Shown here: one piece after another, positions 1 to 15,539 of the stretch
Position numbering within the stretch: the first letter of the stretch is position 1
Layout: every line of letters begins with the position of its first letter
NCBI GenBank assembly: GCA_019973155.2
Contig: BPQB01000023.1
Location: 1-64,000 of the forward strand
DNA length: 64,000 nucleotides
Reading direction: 5' to 3'
Source: Phanerochaete sordida
Lineage: Eukaryota > Basidiomycota > Agaricomycetes > Polyporales > Phanerochaetaceae
Made by a program: the position numbers and the translations under genes
Notes under the pieces: generated by a model
Database searches by the model: none
What the model saw: the letters and a program-made list of their open reading frames with translations, nothing else
Told to the model about the DNA's origin: nothing

Positions 1-420
1 GCCGATTTCGTGAATTTGCTAAGTATTAAGCGCCAAACGCTCCCCGCCAAAATCCTGACGAATCCTCCCAGCCGCTTCTTCGAAGCTCGCCCCCAGGCGG
101 GCGGAGAATGAATCGGCCACGTGGGTAACCGAGCCTAGTCCCGCACAGACGCGCGACGCGGATCGTGAGAATCGAGCTAAGCCGTACGGCCATTGTCTCG
201 GAGCACTCGCGGGCCCTCGAGGTCGCTGAAACGATGCTGCTCCTTGTTCTCGACAGCGAGCGCGAGGACGGTGGTCCTGCCCGACGCGTCGGGGGACCCG
301 CGCTGGGCGGCCTGTGTCACGTGACACCGTGTCTGCCTCGTGTAGTTCATGTTGGACAAAGGCCCTTCATTCCTTCCCCTCATCTCGGCGCGGCCGTAGT
401 GCTCTTCCTCGCCGTCAAGC
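1..420. other. Left-edge intergenic / MPS1 5' region
   Basis: No convincing coding region is visible here; the open frames are short and lack protein-like composition. The only clear element is a 14-bp perfect palindrome with a TCACGTGA core about 100 bp before the MPS1 start codon. Confidence 0.5.
314..327. promoter_or_regulatory. TCACGTGA palindrome upstream of MPS1
   Basis: The sequence GTGTCACGTGACAC is a perfect 14-bp palindrome. CACGTG E-boxes of this form are bound by fungal bHLH factors such as Cbf1; regulation of MPS1 through it is inference from position. The same ten-base core recurs between the Cep57-domain gene and ORC2. Confidence 0.45.
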
Positions 421-3400
421 ATGTACGCCGACTCCCTATCACACTCTACGCCGCCTTCACCGTACGACTCGGAGGGCGATGGCCGCAGGACACTCACATA
501 CGCACCTTCCCCCACGCCCTCCGACGATGACGACTTGCCCCTTCCACAGCTTAACTGGAGGATCGATGAACAGGGCGGTGTTGTCTACAGCCCAAAACCT
601 TCTCCGGATTTGCGACCAAGAGGTTCTCTATCGCGTTCGGAAAGTGCACCAGATGTAGTTCTCACAGAAGCACCGCCTTCGAGGCAAATGTCACGTCTCT
701 CGTCATCTCAGGCGCAGTTCTCCACTCCAGCAGCGTCGACTGTGCGGCTTCCACGGTCTTCAGGCCTCACAAGTACGCAACGCAAAGTGACAGGTGCTCG
801 AAGGGTCCGGCTGGAGGACTTCCGCGAGACTGCGGAGGCCAAGGAAAACGGCGACCTGTATTCCATTCCCTCTGCTTCAACGTCTACCAGACCATTGCAG
901 GAAGTTGTGCCGCTCCCACAGCGGACGCTTACCTCTCAAGGGAGGCAGATAATGCCTGTGCCACAGCGCGCGATGCGCACTAAACGTCCGGAGGCGATCA
1001 CCGAGCTGGAAGAACGTGAGTCGCGACTTCAGTTCGCTGCTTTTTTGAACCTAATGGTTGCAGCCCAAGAGCTAGAGCCCTACGAAAGACCTCGATCCGC
1101 CCTCGAAATGTCTCCTAGCAAAACTCGCCCGCGCCGCTCAGCAAGCATGAGTGAAGCACGTGGTGATGAACTGCCGAACGGATACAACCCCCAATCTGCA
1201 TACATGCGCGCGACGGCTGCTCGAGGTGCTCGGAGAGTGACCATAGAGGAGAAGATGAAGCAAGAGCATGACTTCATGTTCCTCGGTGCGCTTACATGCT
1301 TCCATTCCAAAGTCTGTCCTCATTGCGAGTAGATGCCGATCCCCGCCGTGATTCCCTTCGTACACCTGATTCCTACGGCTCCGACGAACTCGAACGTAAG
1401 TGGACGCGCAGTACAAGCGAGAATGGTAAGCTAATGCCGTATAGGCCAAGCGATGGCACTCGTCAATGCACATGCGCCCCCAGGTGCGCTTCCGTACGAG
1501 CAGCGTGGCACCCCGTCACCGCCAAAGGTTCACGCTGTGCCAACACACCATAACCTAAAGTCTTTATACGGCCAACAACGGAAAGACACGGAGCCCGCGC
1601 GTAACGGCTCCCCTACGTTGGGCTCGCCCACTGCCATGAACTACTTCCCACGTGGGCAATCCCCCCAACACCGCGACTCTGACGCTAATTATGTCGCGCG
1701 GGCTGGCTACAATGGTCTACAAGCCAGCGGTGTGCGACATCGTGGCAGTCCACATATGGCGGAGCAAGCGGCGGCTGTCGGCATGGCCGCACCGCATGCA
1801 ATGTCGATGCAGAGCAAGGCGTGGACCGTCCCCGACCCGAAGCAGCGCGACAGCCTAGACGACGGTGAAGGCAGCAGCGGCGAGAACTTCCAGCTCCAGC
1901 AGTACCAGCAGCAGTATCAACAGGAGCAGCACCAACAGGAGCACATACAGCCCCAGGCGCAGGCGCCTCAACAGAATGGTCGTATGCGCCCGCCGCCAGT
2001 GCCCATTCGCGCCTCGCAATCGTTACCGCAAGTGCAGCAGCAGCCACAGCACCACGCGCTTCCGCCGCCGCCGCCACCCCCAGTGCCGGCACACCAGCCG
2101 AAGACGATGTTTGTGAGTACCGAGGGTCCCCCACGCCGACCGCGCCGCTGATCGCGGTGCTAGGTGAACAAGCGCGTGTACCAGCGGCTCGACCTGCTCG
2201 GCAAGGGTGGCTCCTCGCGCGTGTACCGCGTAATGGACCAAACGTCGAACGAGATCTATGCGCTCAAGCGCGTCGCGCTCGACCGCACAGACCCCGAGAG
2301 CATGAACGGGTACATGAACGAGATCGCGCTGCTCAAGCGCCTTGACGGGAACCACCGCATCATCCGCCTCATCGACAGCGAGGTCCGCCGTGCGGGCGGC
2401 GGCTCCAAGGGTGTGCTTCACCTCCTGATGGAATGCGGCGAGATCGACCTCGCGAAGCTCTTGCAGCAGCAGCAGGTGGAACCTGTCGATTTCGTATGGG
2501 TGTCATACTACTGGAAACAGGTGAATCGGGTTCTTGTATGGCTGTCTGTATGTGAGCTGAGCTGTCCTAGATGCTGCAAGCCGTGCATGTCATCCACGAA
2601 GAGAAGATTGTTCACTCCGATCTCAAGCCTGCGAACTTCGTCTTGGTGAAGGGTCAACTGAAACTCATTGATTTCGGTATCGCGAACGCCATCGCGAACG
2701 ATACCACCAACATTCAGCGTGATCATCAGGTACGTGTTGGTTAGGATTTTCGTCAGCACCGTACAACGCTGACGGTCACATAGATCGGCACAGTCAACTA
2801 CATGAGCCCCGAAGCAATCGAGCTCGGAGAAGGTATGCGGCGGCTCAAAGTTGGACGGCAGAGCGACATCTGGTCGCTGGGCTGCATTCTTTACCAGATG
2901 GTGTACGGTCAGCCACCCTTCCAACACCTGGGTATCTACCAGAAGATGCGCGCCATCCCCGACGGCTCTTACACCATCGACTTCCCCGAGTACGCATCGC
3001 CGCTAGCCCGTCGCACCGACCCCGACTCGCCTCAGCGCCGCCTGGATCATCTGAAAGTGCCGGTTCCGAAGCACGTCATTGAGACTATCAAGCGCTGTCT
3101 CGTTCGGAATCCCAAGGAGCGTGCAGCCATCCCAGAGCTGCTGGACGAGAACTGGCTGACGATGCGTGAGCGTGAGTGACGCTGCCTTTCTAGCGGATAT
3201 GACCAACTGACTCCGGGATTAGCAGCCGCATTAGCACCATCCGCTCCGCCCACCCCGCCGCCACCCTCTCCGTCCCCTGCACTCAAGCCCGACGAAGTCA
3301 TCATCAACCCGTTCTACATGTCTCAGCTCCTCAGCTACGGCATCATGCTCGGCAAAGGCGAAAAGAAGTTCGAAGGCGAGGCACTCGACTTCGAAGCCAT

Positions 3401-3506
3401 GCGTCTTGTGGGCGAGCTGCAGAACGTGCGCGCGAGCGTCCCCACGCCGAGCGACTCGAGCGAATCGGCCAGCGCTTCTGAGGCGGAGGACGTCGATGCA
3501 ACGTAA
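421..3506 (+). CDS. MPS1: Mps1/TTK dual-specificity spindle checkpoint kinase
   Basis: This is a Mps1 (TTK) family kinase, which drives spindle assembly checkpoint signalling at kinetochores and, in yeast, spindle pole body duplication. The first exon starts at ATG 421. A long low-complexity N-terminal half (Ser/Pro rich, then Gln-rich near 1.9-2.1 kb) precedes the kinase domain, which begins at about 2164. Visible motifs are the glycine loop [11 protein letters not shown], the catalytic Lys in [22 protein letters not shown] and the SPEAI activation-segment end. The activation loop has the [23 protein letters not shown] arrangement typical of Mps1. At least six short introns are needed, for example after position 2112 (exon resumes 2164) and around 2732-2783. 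A short C-terminal tail of about 60 residues follows the kinase domain. The gene is convergent with the Ras exchange factor. Family assignment is firm; exact N-terminal splicing is less so. Confidence 0.93.
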
Positions 3507-4587
3507 GCCCTGGAGCCTCCAGCACAGGCGAACATCGCTAGGCTACGTCCGAATCAACGACCGGTGCTCAGCGCACCCTCGCCGGGCGGTCCTTAGCCCT
3601 GGCTATGTCCTCCTCAGGCCTCCCCTAGCCGCGCCCTTGGGCGCTCCAATGGCATGGGTCAATCACAACCCTGCGAGGGCTCCGGCTCTGCGGTACCCTC
3701 GCTCCGCCGTCCCTGTTCCGTGGTGCATTGCGCCGTCCGATTCCCATAGGACCGAGTGAACACCGCTATGTGCCATACGCATCACATTTTTTCTTGTAAT
3801 ACTCATCCGCTCTTCTTGGCTTACGTGTTCGACATCTTCGCCGGCTCTCCTCACCTCGCGCTTTCCGCTGTTGCTCGCGTATTCTTCTCTGCTCTCTGGT
3901 TCTTCGACCTTTCAATTTTCGGTATACCTACACGCTGTACATTCATGCACGGACCTCGATATAGGATTGTGAACTGCATACCGTATGTTTCGGGCTGCGG
4001 TGGCGTCGGCCGCCGTGATTGGATGAGGGAGTTGGCGCCCACTTCGTGGCGCATCTTCCGGCGTTCCGGCTCTGAGCCTCTCTCCCATGCTTCTGCCTCG
4101 ATGTTGTTTCTACCTTCGCCAGTCTACGGTCGACAAGCACTGCAGATGCCTATGCTTCCTCGACGTCGGATGCGAGCGAGGCACGAGCACCTGGAAGTCT
4201 TCCAAATTTCCGCACCATTCACAGACCAGAGCTCCTGAGGTTTTTGAGATCAGTTGACGTCGTGGAGGTATCGGAGAGATCGTCACAAATGCACGCTCTG
4301 AGGATGGCGGCAGCACAGGCGGCGACAAGCATATTGATTTGGACAGCGCATAGTCGGTTTACACAAGCAGTAAGTACTATCCCAAGAATATACAATGGTA
4401 TAATATGTACGTCGACAACGAAAGTATTCCGGTGGAAGCAATGAGGAGGGCAGAGGGGAATAGCAAGAGGGACTAAAACGGCAGAGCGCGATAAGATAGA
4501 AGGGAGAGACGGAAGGGACGCGGTGCGGCGACACAGAGCTGTCCGGCAGTTGACCACGTCGTCGGTGAAGGGGTGAGTATACATTTT
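3507..4587. other. Convergent intergenic region
   Basis: These 1.1 kb lie between the 3' ends of MPS1 and the Ras exchange factor. Open frames on both strands reach about 160 codons but show no domain, no splice continuity and no protein-like composition. I see nothing else in it. Confidence 0.5.
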
Positions 4588-7500
4588 CTACAGGAATCCA
4601 CTCTCCTGGAGGAGGCGAGCCATCTTCTCGTCCTCCCGTTCGCGGGGTTCGCGTTCGAGACTCAAATTCCAGAACTGGTCGCCGTAGTCCTTGCCGTCCT
4701 GGTATCTGTCGAAGCTCTCCTCGAGCCACGTGCAGATGACCCCGACGGGGTTCAGGTTGTACGGCATCGACTGCCAGCGCTTGATGTCGAGGATAACCTC
4801 GGCCGCCTTCTGGCGTTTGCGGAAGTTGACCATATGTCCGGAGATCTTGTCCTCGGCACCATCATTGATGAACGTCAGCGTTGTCAGGTATGTGCCTTGG
4901 GAAAAGTCAGACGGGCTATTTACAAGCCATCATGAAGATTGCTTACCGATGAAAGGGACACACGGGGGAGTGATCCTCGCCAGAGTTGATCGGTAGTTGT
5001 TGAAATTTTTGTTCGAGTCGATGGTCGCCTCGCACGTCGCCAACTGTGACATGAACCGCTGGTTGACGAGCTCCCACGTTCGTTTCAGCCTACGAATAGG
5101 CGGCGTGTTGAGCCCTGAGGTGATCGCCACCATAGACGAGAAGTTCTGCAACGAACGGCAGCGCTGACGAGGGCGGGTAAGCAACGTAGAAGGCGAGACA
5201 CAGATGACGGACATACGTCAGCAACAGCAATAAAGTGTTTCACGATAGCAGCACGCTTGCGCGAGTCCTCCTTGTCCAGGACAGACTCCGCCACCCAGTT
5301 CGCTATCTGAGGCACATCATGAGTATCGCCCCACACCGCCACCGCCAATGGGAACGCACCCTGTTACTCAAGCGAATGATGTTCGTGATGTTGTCGTTCG
5401 CCTTTCCGGCCTTGGCCGACTCGCGCGAGCGCGTGAGGCACTCGATCGGCCGGATTTTCTTGTAAAGGTCCGCCTCCATGATGGTCAGCTGGCGCGCCAT
5501 CTCGAGCGGGTCGATCTCAAGCAGCTTGAGCTTCTTCAGATTTTTCGGAAGAATCGGTGGAGGCGGCGACAGTGGCATCGTGTTCACTGTCTTGATCGCG
5601 CCCTCGCCACCACGTTGCTACACCGCCGAAGTCAGCTCAGACTCGGAGACAGCCAGCATAGGTACATACCACTCGGTCGATGAGTACGACGAGCGACTTA
5701 GCTGCCGCGACGCTAGACGTGACTTCCGCCTGGACGCAGAAGTCGCGGATGCGGTCGAGGATGTGCATGTCGTCCTTCTCAAGGACGTCCTCATCCGTGA
5801 TCATGGTGCGGAACGTGTTTAGCACCCGCAAGCGGATCATGACCTGCTTCTGCTTCGTCCAGTCCTCGAGTTCGTCGGGAGCCAGATTTGGAGGAGGTTC
5901 GATCCAGAAGCGCGCTACCAGTAGCTCGAACAACTCGTTGAGATCCATGAACGACTTGAACGTAAGCATGAAGTTCTTGCTGAACGAGTGGTCTGGGCGC
6001 GGAATGTGAGACAAGCGGTCTACCCCCCACGAAAACCTGATACTCACCAGCAGTCTCATGTGCAGTCAGCCGCTCAATAAGTGCGGGTTTCGAGCCCGCG
6101 CGTACACCACCATCGGGGTCAATCATGATTTCCGACTGGTTGTAGTTCGGGCGCAGGTACCACGGCTGCTGGTCCGCGTTCATCTTGTTGAGGTAGTGCG
6201 TTGGCGCCTCGCCGAGCAATTTCATCAACTTCGTCGCCTTGGTCGGCGCCGGCGACTTGCCGCTCGACGCTAATTTAGACCCGTCAGTTCTCACATGGAT
6301 GACATAACATAGTTGAGTACTCACGCCCGGCGCCGTCCAATATGGATCCAACGTCGTCGTAATATGGGTCGTCCTCCTCTTGCGCGACGACGGTGCCCAT
6401 GTCGGAAGTGCTTTCGTGCCACGTCGGCGTGAGGGGCTCGTTCGGGTCCTCGGAGCGGGAACGCTCGGTCTCGAGAGACGTCTCTGAATGTTGCTGCAGA
6501 CCATTGTTGTACAGCGTACCCGACGTGTGTCCTGAATCGAGCGACGGTACCGTACGCAGCGCAGGCCGCGAGAACGCAAGCTCCATGTCGACGACGTCTT
6601 CCTCCTCCTGCGGGGGCAAGCCAGACAGGGCCGCCGAGTCGTAGAGCATGCTTCCGCGCGAGCGCCGCCACTCTATCGAGCTGCTGTATGCGCTGTTCCC
6701 GACCTCGGCCTGATCGCGTCCGATAGAGAACAGGCTCTCGAGGTGCGACGCGGTAATATTCAGGTTCATCTTCAGCGCCATCACCAAGCCCTCGACGAAG
6801 TCGTATTGGGAGACGCTGTCGGACCCAGGATGCTGAGTGTGCTGGTCCCACTCGCGCGGAGCCTGGACGGCCTCGAGAAGGGACGCGGTATCATCGTACA
6901 GAGCTTGTGCGGCGACCTCCAGCGTGCGAAGCAGGTAGCGCGCCTTTTCCACAGTCTGCGCGTACTGAGGCGGTAGCGCCTCCGCGCGCACAGCATCGAC
7001 GTCTACGTGTTGGGCGACGTCGATGTCACCAACATACGCGAGAATGGACGACAGATGCCCGATAAGAATGCGGCCTTCTGATTGAATGCGCTCTATTACG
7101 GACGTTTTAGCACTTCGACCGCTGGGCCGGGTAAACAGACGTACCGCTCTCCATGCTGCGCCAAGTCGTCAGGAGCGCGGCGAGCAGCCGGTCCATGGTA
7201 CCCGCGACGGACTTCAGCTCGGAGACGACCTCGCCATCGAGCACGCGACGTGGCGACCGTCTGTCTTGCACAGACGTCACGTAGCCAAAGCCCTTCCAGT
7301 CGCCCGCTGAGCCTGCGCCTGGGAGACTTGGGCCGATGTTGTTCGGCGAAAACACGCCCAACAGGCGCTTCGGCTCCGAAGGTTTTGTGGGGTGCTCTCG
7401 CTGGTAACGATGTAGCTCTTCGACGAACGCAACCACCGAGCGCTCCAGTTCTGAGGCGTCCGATTCCATGCGGTTGGGTTTCTCGCCAACAGAGAGTGCC

Positions 7501-9062
7501 GGGTCGTATTGCATGGCAAGAGCGGAGAGAACCAGCTTCGAAAGCGTGCCAGCGACCTTGCGATGCGCAGCCTTGAGGTGCGTCTGTAGCGCCTGTGACG
7601 ACGCCGCAGAGCGTGAATCGCTCGAGGGATGAGGGTATAGGTGACTAGGTATATGGCCAGTGGGTGTTGCTGTGACGTAGAGCAGATTGCGGACGGTAGT
7701 CACGACTTCTAACACACGGCTGTTGACTTCCCTGGTGTGCTCTGGGCGCCTGGCGTGACTAGTGGACTGAAGGAAGTCGACAACGGCAGAGATGGATTGT
7801 GTGACATGCTCCTGCAGCTCGAGAGGGGATTCGGGTGGATTCGGTGCCAGTGAGCGCTGCAGGAGTTTCGCCAACTGCTCAGCAGGGGTCAATTCCGCGA
7901 CGGCTGCTTGACCGCGCGCTACGCTTCCGTTGTGCTGCGCCCCATTCGTAGGTCGAAGTACGCTCGCCGTAGACTGTGCGCGAATGCGACTGATAGGCTG
8001 AATATCGGAATCGTCGGAATAGTTACTGGCGCGATCGGTCGTGCTATAACTTCGCTCTCTGCGAGAGACGGACGAGTCTGAGCGCATTCGGGCCAGTTCA
8101 TGGTTACCGACGAGCTGTGAGCTCGAGCTGCCCGCGTAAGGTTCGTAGGCAGAGGGCGCACCACTGGCACTGGGCGTATTCCACGAGATAGTTCCATCGA
8201 GCTTGTTCACGTAATAGTAGGACAAGCCGTCGTCCGCGAGGCGTCGGACCCAGGGTTCGGGGGTCCGGGCTCGTTGAGGGATCCCAAAACCAGCCTCATG
8301 CGAGATGCCATTGGCGGCACCAGACCCAACCCGGGAACCAGCTTGCCGTGCCCCAACGGCGAGGTCGCTGTCAGGATCTTCATCGCCTTCTGTGGGAAGA
8401 TCTTGGGCGTGCTCGCCGGTCTGAGTGTTGACGTAGAATATCTACGCAAGCACACGAGATGAAATGGGACCAAGAAGGGGAGAAACACTTCGACTCACGC
8501 GTCCGTCCGCCGATACCTCTGGCACCCAAAAGTCATGCGCCTGCGTTCCGCTTCTACTGCGTCCGTTCACCACGCTTCCATTCCTACTCGCACTCGGCTG
8601 TTCGGGCTCTGCGTCGAGCCAATCTCCGTCGTATCCTGACTGAGTGAGGCTCTGGCCCAAGCTGTGTGCCATGTCGACCATTGCGGACTCATCGCCGACG
8701 CTAGACTGGGTGACATCGTAGTCGGACGCTGACAGGGCCGCCTCCGCTTCGTTGTCGGATATGACGGTCACGTAGTTTGACGGAAACCAGCCGCGCTCCT
8801 CGCCGAGAAGGCCATCCCACCAACCAGACTCGAGGCGGGTGAGAACTTCGATAATGTCGCCACGGCGAAAAGAAAGCGACGATGCGTCGTCTGTCTGATA
8901 GTCGTACAGGGCGCGGCAGAAAAAGGTCTGGATGTACTGCTCGTCGTTGCTTGGCTGTGGTTCGATGGCTGCAGGACCTGGACCTCCGCCCGTCCCTTGA
9001 CTCTTGCTTGCGGAGGAGGCCGCTTGGACGTGTCGCTGAGCGAGGTAGACGGCGGCGTCCAT
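4588..9062 (-). CDS. CDC25: Cdc25-type Ras guanine nucleotide exchange factor (SH3-WW-WW-RasGEF)
   Basis: This protein should activate Ras by GDP release at the plasma membrane, upstream of cAMP/PKA or MAPK signalling. Domain order from the N terminus: an SH3 domain (ALYDYQTDD, then GWFPSNYVTV) at about 8760-8920; two WW-like modules (one starting DFWVPEVSADGR and continuing after an intron into IFYVNTQTGE, the second EPWVRRLADDG with SYYYVNKLDGTISWNTP) at about 8170-8540; a long Ser-rich linker; a RasGEF_N region near 5.8-6.2 kb (FSKNFMLTFKSFMDLNELFELL); and the catalytic RasGEF domain near 4.6-5.6 kb (DPLEMARQLTIME, FNNYRSTLARITPPCVPFIG). The start is placed at the ATG before DAAVYLAQRHV, but the frame stays open and protein-like upstream to another ATG ending at 9470. 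Many short introns. Divergent from the TMEM170-like gene. Confidence 0.9.
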
Positions 9063-9458
9063 GGCGCAGAAGGAGTGGAAGGAGGACGCCTGAGACGACG
9101 AGCAACGCCCGAGAGCTGGAGGTTGCGGCCGAGTTCGAGCGGGTCGGGTGATGGAGGTGAGAGTGAAGAGGGCGGCTTTGGCTTCCTCTGCCGTTGCACC
9201 CAAAGCCTGTGCCACGTGGGCCGAGAGTCTATATGAATTCCATCGCGGACCCTTCCACAGCGAAACGGCAACAGCTCCTTTTTCTGTTCTCCCTCCTCCA
9301 GGCCCTCGTCGGTCGCCGTCGCGCTCGATGAACTCCGCGCGCCAGGCACCGCCTGACACACTCTGAGCGACGCTGCCAAGAGCGCTGACGCGCCCCACAG
9401 CGAAAGCGACGCCGAAAGTTAAACGCCCCTGCCCGACGCGAGTCCCGCCCCGCTGGCC

Positions 9459-10214
9459 ATGTCGGTCCATCGACCGACGCCTCCCTGGCCTTCACTCTAC
9501 AATTTCTGGATTGAAATAGAGCCCATTCAGCACAGAGATCCCGTCCAATCAAGGGGCCGCTATCTCTACAACTCGAACGGTACGTAACCGCGCCTCCTAT
9601 GGTGCCCGCCCGCGCCCTCATGGCCTTCGCCTCTACCAGACATCTTCCGCTTCACCTTGTACTGGACCCTGATATTTTACACGCCGGCCTTCTTCCTGTG
9701 CGGCACCTACGCGTTCCTGAACCTCGCCTTCACTCCGCAGTCGCGCGTCCGCCGCTACCTCCGCCTGACGTCTTCCGAGCAGCGCGCGCAGGACGCGCTG
9801 CCACTGCAGAAGCTGCACTCTGCCTCGCTGAGCCCGGCGGACGGCTTCGCGCTCACGCTGTGCAGGGCGAAACACAAGCGCAAGGAACGGCGGTCGCGTC
9901 TCACCTTTGCCCTTCTCGTCGCTCTAACGTTTGCGTGCACGGCCGTCGGAGGCGCAGTCGTGGGCTCGGCCGTCCTCGGCTATGTGATGGCTGGGCTGTT
10001 CAGGGCTGCGCGGTTTAACATGTCGACGTGCGTCCCGCTCTTCCATGTCCCCACATGACTTCTCGTGCTGAGTCCGTCACGCAGGTGGATACCATTCCTT
10101 GTCGCCCTCATGCAGACACTCGTCGGCTACCTCAGGTACGCTACCCCTGTATCATGCTAGCGACCATTGCTGATGCTACACAGCCTGTGGCCGACGGTCG
10201 TAGACATCATCTGA
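9459..10214 (+). CDS. TMEM170-like integral membrane protein
   Basis: This is a 196-residue membrane protein of the TMEM170 family. Four exons join cleanly: 9459-9579, 9640-10027, 10085-10135 and 10184-10214, totalling 591 nt in frame. The N terminus is short and cytosolic-looking (PPWPSLYNFW). Three hydrophobic stretches follow: one at FRFTLYWTLIFYTPAFFLCG, one long glycine/alanine-rich stretch ending GSAVLGYVMAGLF, and a C-terminal one around FLVALMQTLVGYL. In animals TMEM170 proteins act in ER and nuclear envelope shaping; transfer of that role to this gene is inference. The start codon lies about 400 bp from the proposed exchange-factor start, so the two genes probably share a promoter. 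Confidence 0.8.
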
Positions 10215-10571
10215 GCAGGCCATCCTCTGAATATTTATCTGTCATTTATCGCCGCGCAACAGGCAGTTAACATACTTTCCTATATTTCTGTACTCCTAGT
10301 CTAGTCGGCTTTTGCTCGTACTCACAGCTATAATGAAACATGGCAGTGTCTTCTGACTTCAGCTGCCTGCTAGAACAATGAAAAGTGACAAAGTATTTGC
10401 ACCAGAATCGCGGAAGTCGAAGACCTGGTATGACAGTAGTGGACGATCATGCCCCTGTCGTCGAAGGCGGATGACTGCCGCCAGACACGATGCGTCTCTG
10501 GCATTATTGCATGCACGCCCTACATGTGTCGGAGAGGCCGTCTCCCGTGGCGCCGCTCGCGCTGAACGAGC
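10215..10571. other. Convergent intergenic region
   Basis: This is the 3' flank of both the TMEM170-like gene and DAD1. It is AT-richer than its surroundings and no gene is seen. Confidence 0.5.
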
Positions 10572-10929
10572 TTACTGCTCCGCCTCCAGATTCGATTGCC
10601 TCAGGACATGACCGCCCGTGCCGGGCATGCCCTGCGGCTGCCCCTCATCGACGGATTCATCGTCCTTCTGATTGCGCATGAGGACGTGAAAGCTGTGCCA
10701 CAGCTCCGCGATGGTCTCGTACTCGCGCGTCATGCCGAGCACCTCCTCGAGCTTGCGGTTCAGCTGGTTGCTCAGCGGGAGCAGCTCCTCAAAGCCCTGC
10801 GGCGCGGTGCGTCAGCGCGTGGGTCCCCGCCGGGCCATGGACGGAGGGGCGACTCACTGCGGTGATCTCGGCGGTGAGGCGGTCCCGCTCGCGTTCGAAG
10901 AACGAACTGTCCTCCTCGGCGTGCGCCAT
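10572..10929 (-). CDS. DAD1: DASH/Dam1 complex subunit Dad1
   Basis: Dad1 is a small subunit of the DASH ring that couples kinetochores to spindle microtubules. Two exons, 10858-10929 and 10572-10796, give 98 residues in frame (72 + 225 nt). The family hallmarks are clear: SSFFERERDRL followed by ITAGFEELL, then NRKLEEVLGMTREYETIAELWHSF-type sequence. The family is usually about 80-130 residues, so this is full length. An in-frame open stretch continues upstream of the chosen ATG, but conservation starts at this methionine. The gene lies downstream of PKC1 on the same strand. Confidence 0.9.
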
Positions 10930-11409
10930 CGCCTCAGAGAAGTGTAAACTAGAACATGGGACATTTTCATCAGCGCTGAAGTACGCAGATGGGACAGAGG
11001 GGTAAACTGACGCGTCTTGCAGTCGTTGACGAACGTTTGAAGCCAAGAACGAAACAGCAGCCGGGCCCTTCGTGGCGTCCCAGCGTCTGCGGCTTTCCCA
11101 CGAATCGTGGGCTCAACCCAAAAATTCCAGTATCGCAGCTGACGACAGGGAATGCATTATATTGAAACATTAACGCTCTACTTGATGTCCTACGAAGCAA
11201 AGTAAGGATCCACCCGGGAGTCCCGACCTACACTCGAGGATAGGTACATTTGACATTTACGGAGATAATAGGTATCCAGGATACACGACCGGCCGCTACA
11301 GAGTGAAGACATGGAAATCGTGGTAATACGTCGCAATTATCCGTGCAGAGAGCCAGAGACGGATGCATTCGTTCTCACACATCGGCCCACGAAGCAACCT
11401 GTGCGCGTG
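10930..11409. other. DAD1 promoter / PKC1 3' flank
   Basis: This stretch separates the PKC1 stop codon from the DAD1 start. Short open frames are present without any recognisable protein. No strong promoter motif was picked out. Confidence 0.45.
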
Positions 11410-15309
<3,900 letters not shown>

Positions 15310-15539
15310 AGCCACTGAATCAGGACTACCGCACCGGATGTGGTGGGAGGAGATGGACGTTCGAGACAGAGGGCAGAGAGACCTTTGAATGCTTTGGCAG
15401 TCGTTGCCGGAGGGGCGGTGATCTGTGTGCGCTTGCTTGCCCAGACGCACTGCCGTATTCAGCTTATCGGCGAAATTATTCCGTTTCCTGAAACCAATAT
15501 CTAATCTGATATCCCCTTCCCCGCGTTTCGTCCCCAACC

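Noticed and set aside
1881..1960. CAG-rich repeat as a microsatellite element
   Set aside because: It is the poly-Gln coding stretch of the MPS1 N-terminal region.
3756..4238. 160-codon plus frame downstream of MPS1
   Set aside because: Its composition is erratic and it lies in a convergent 3' region without any supporting feature.
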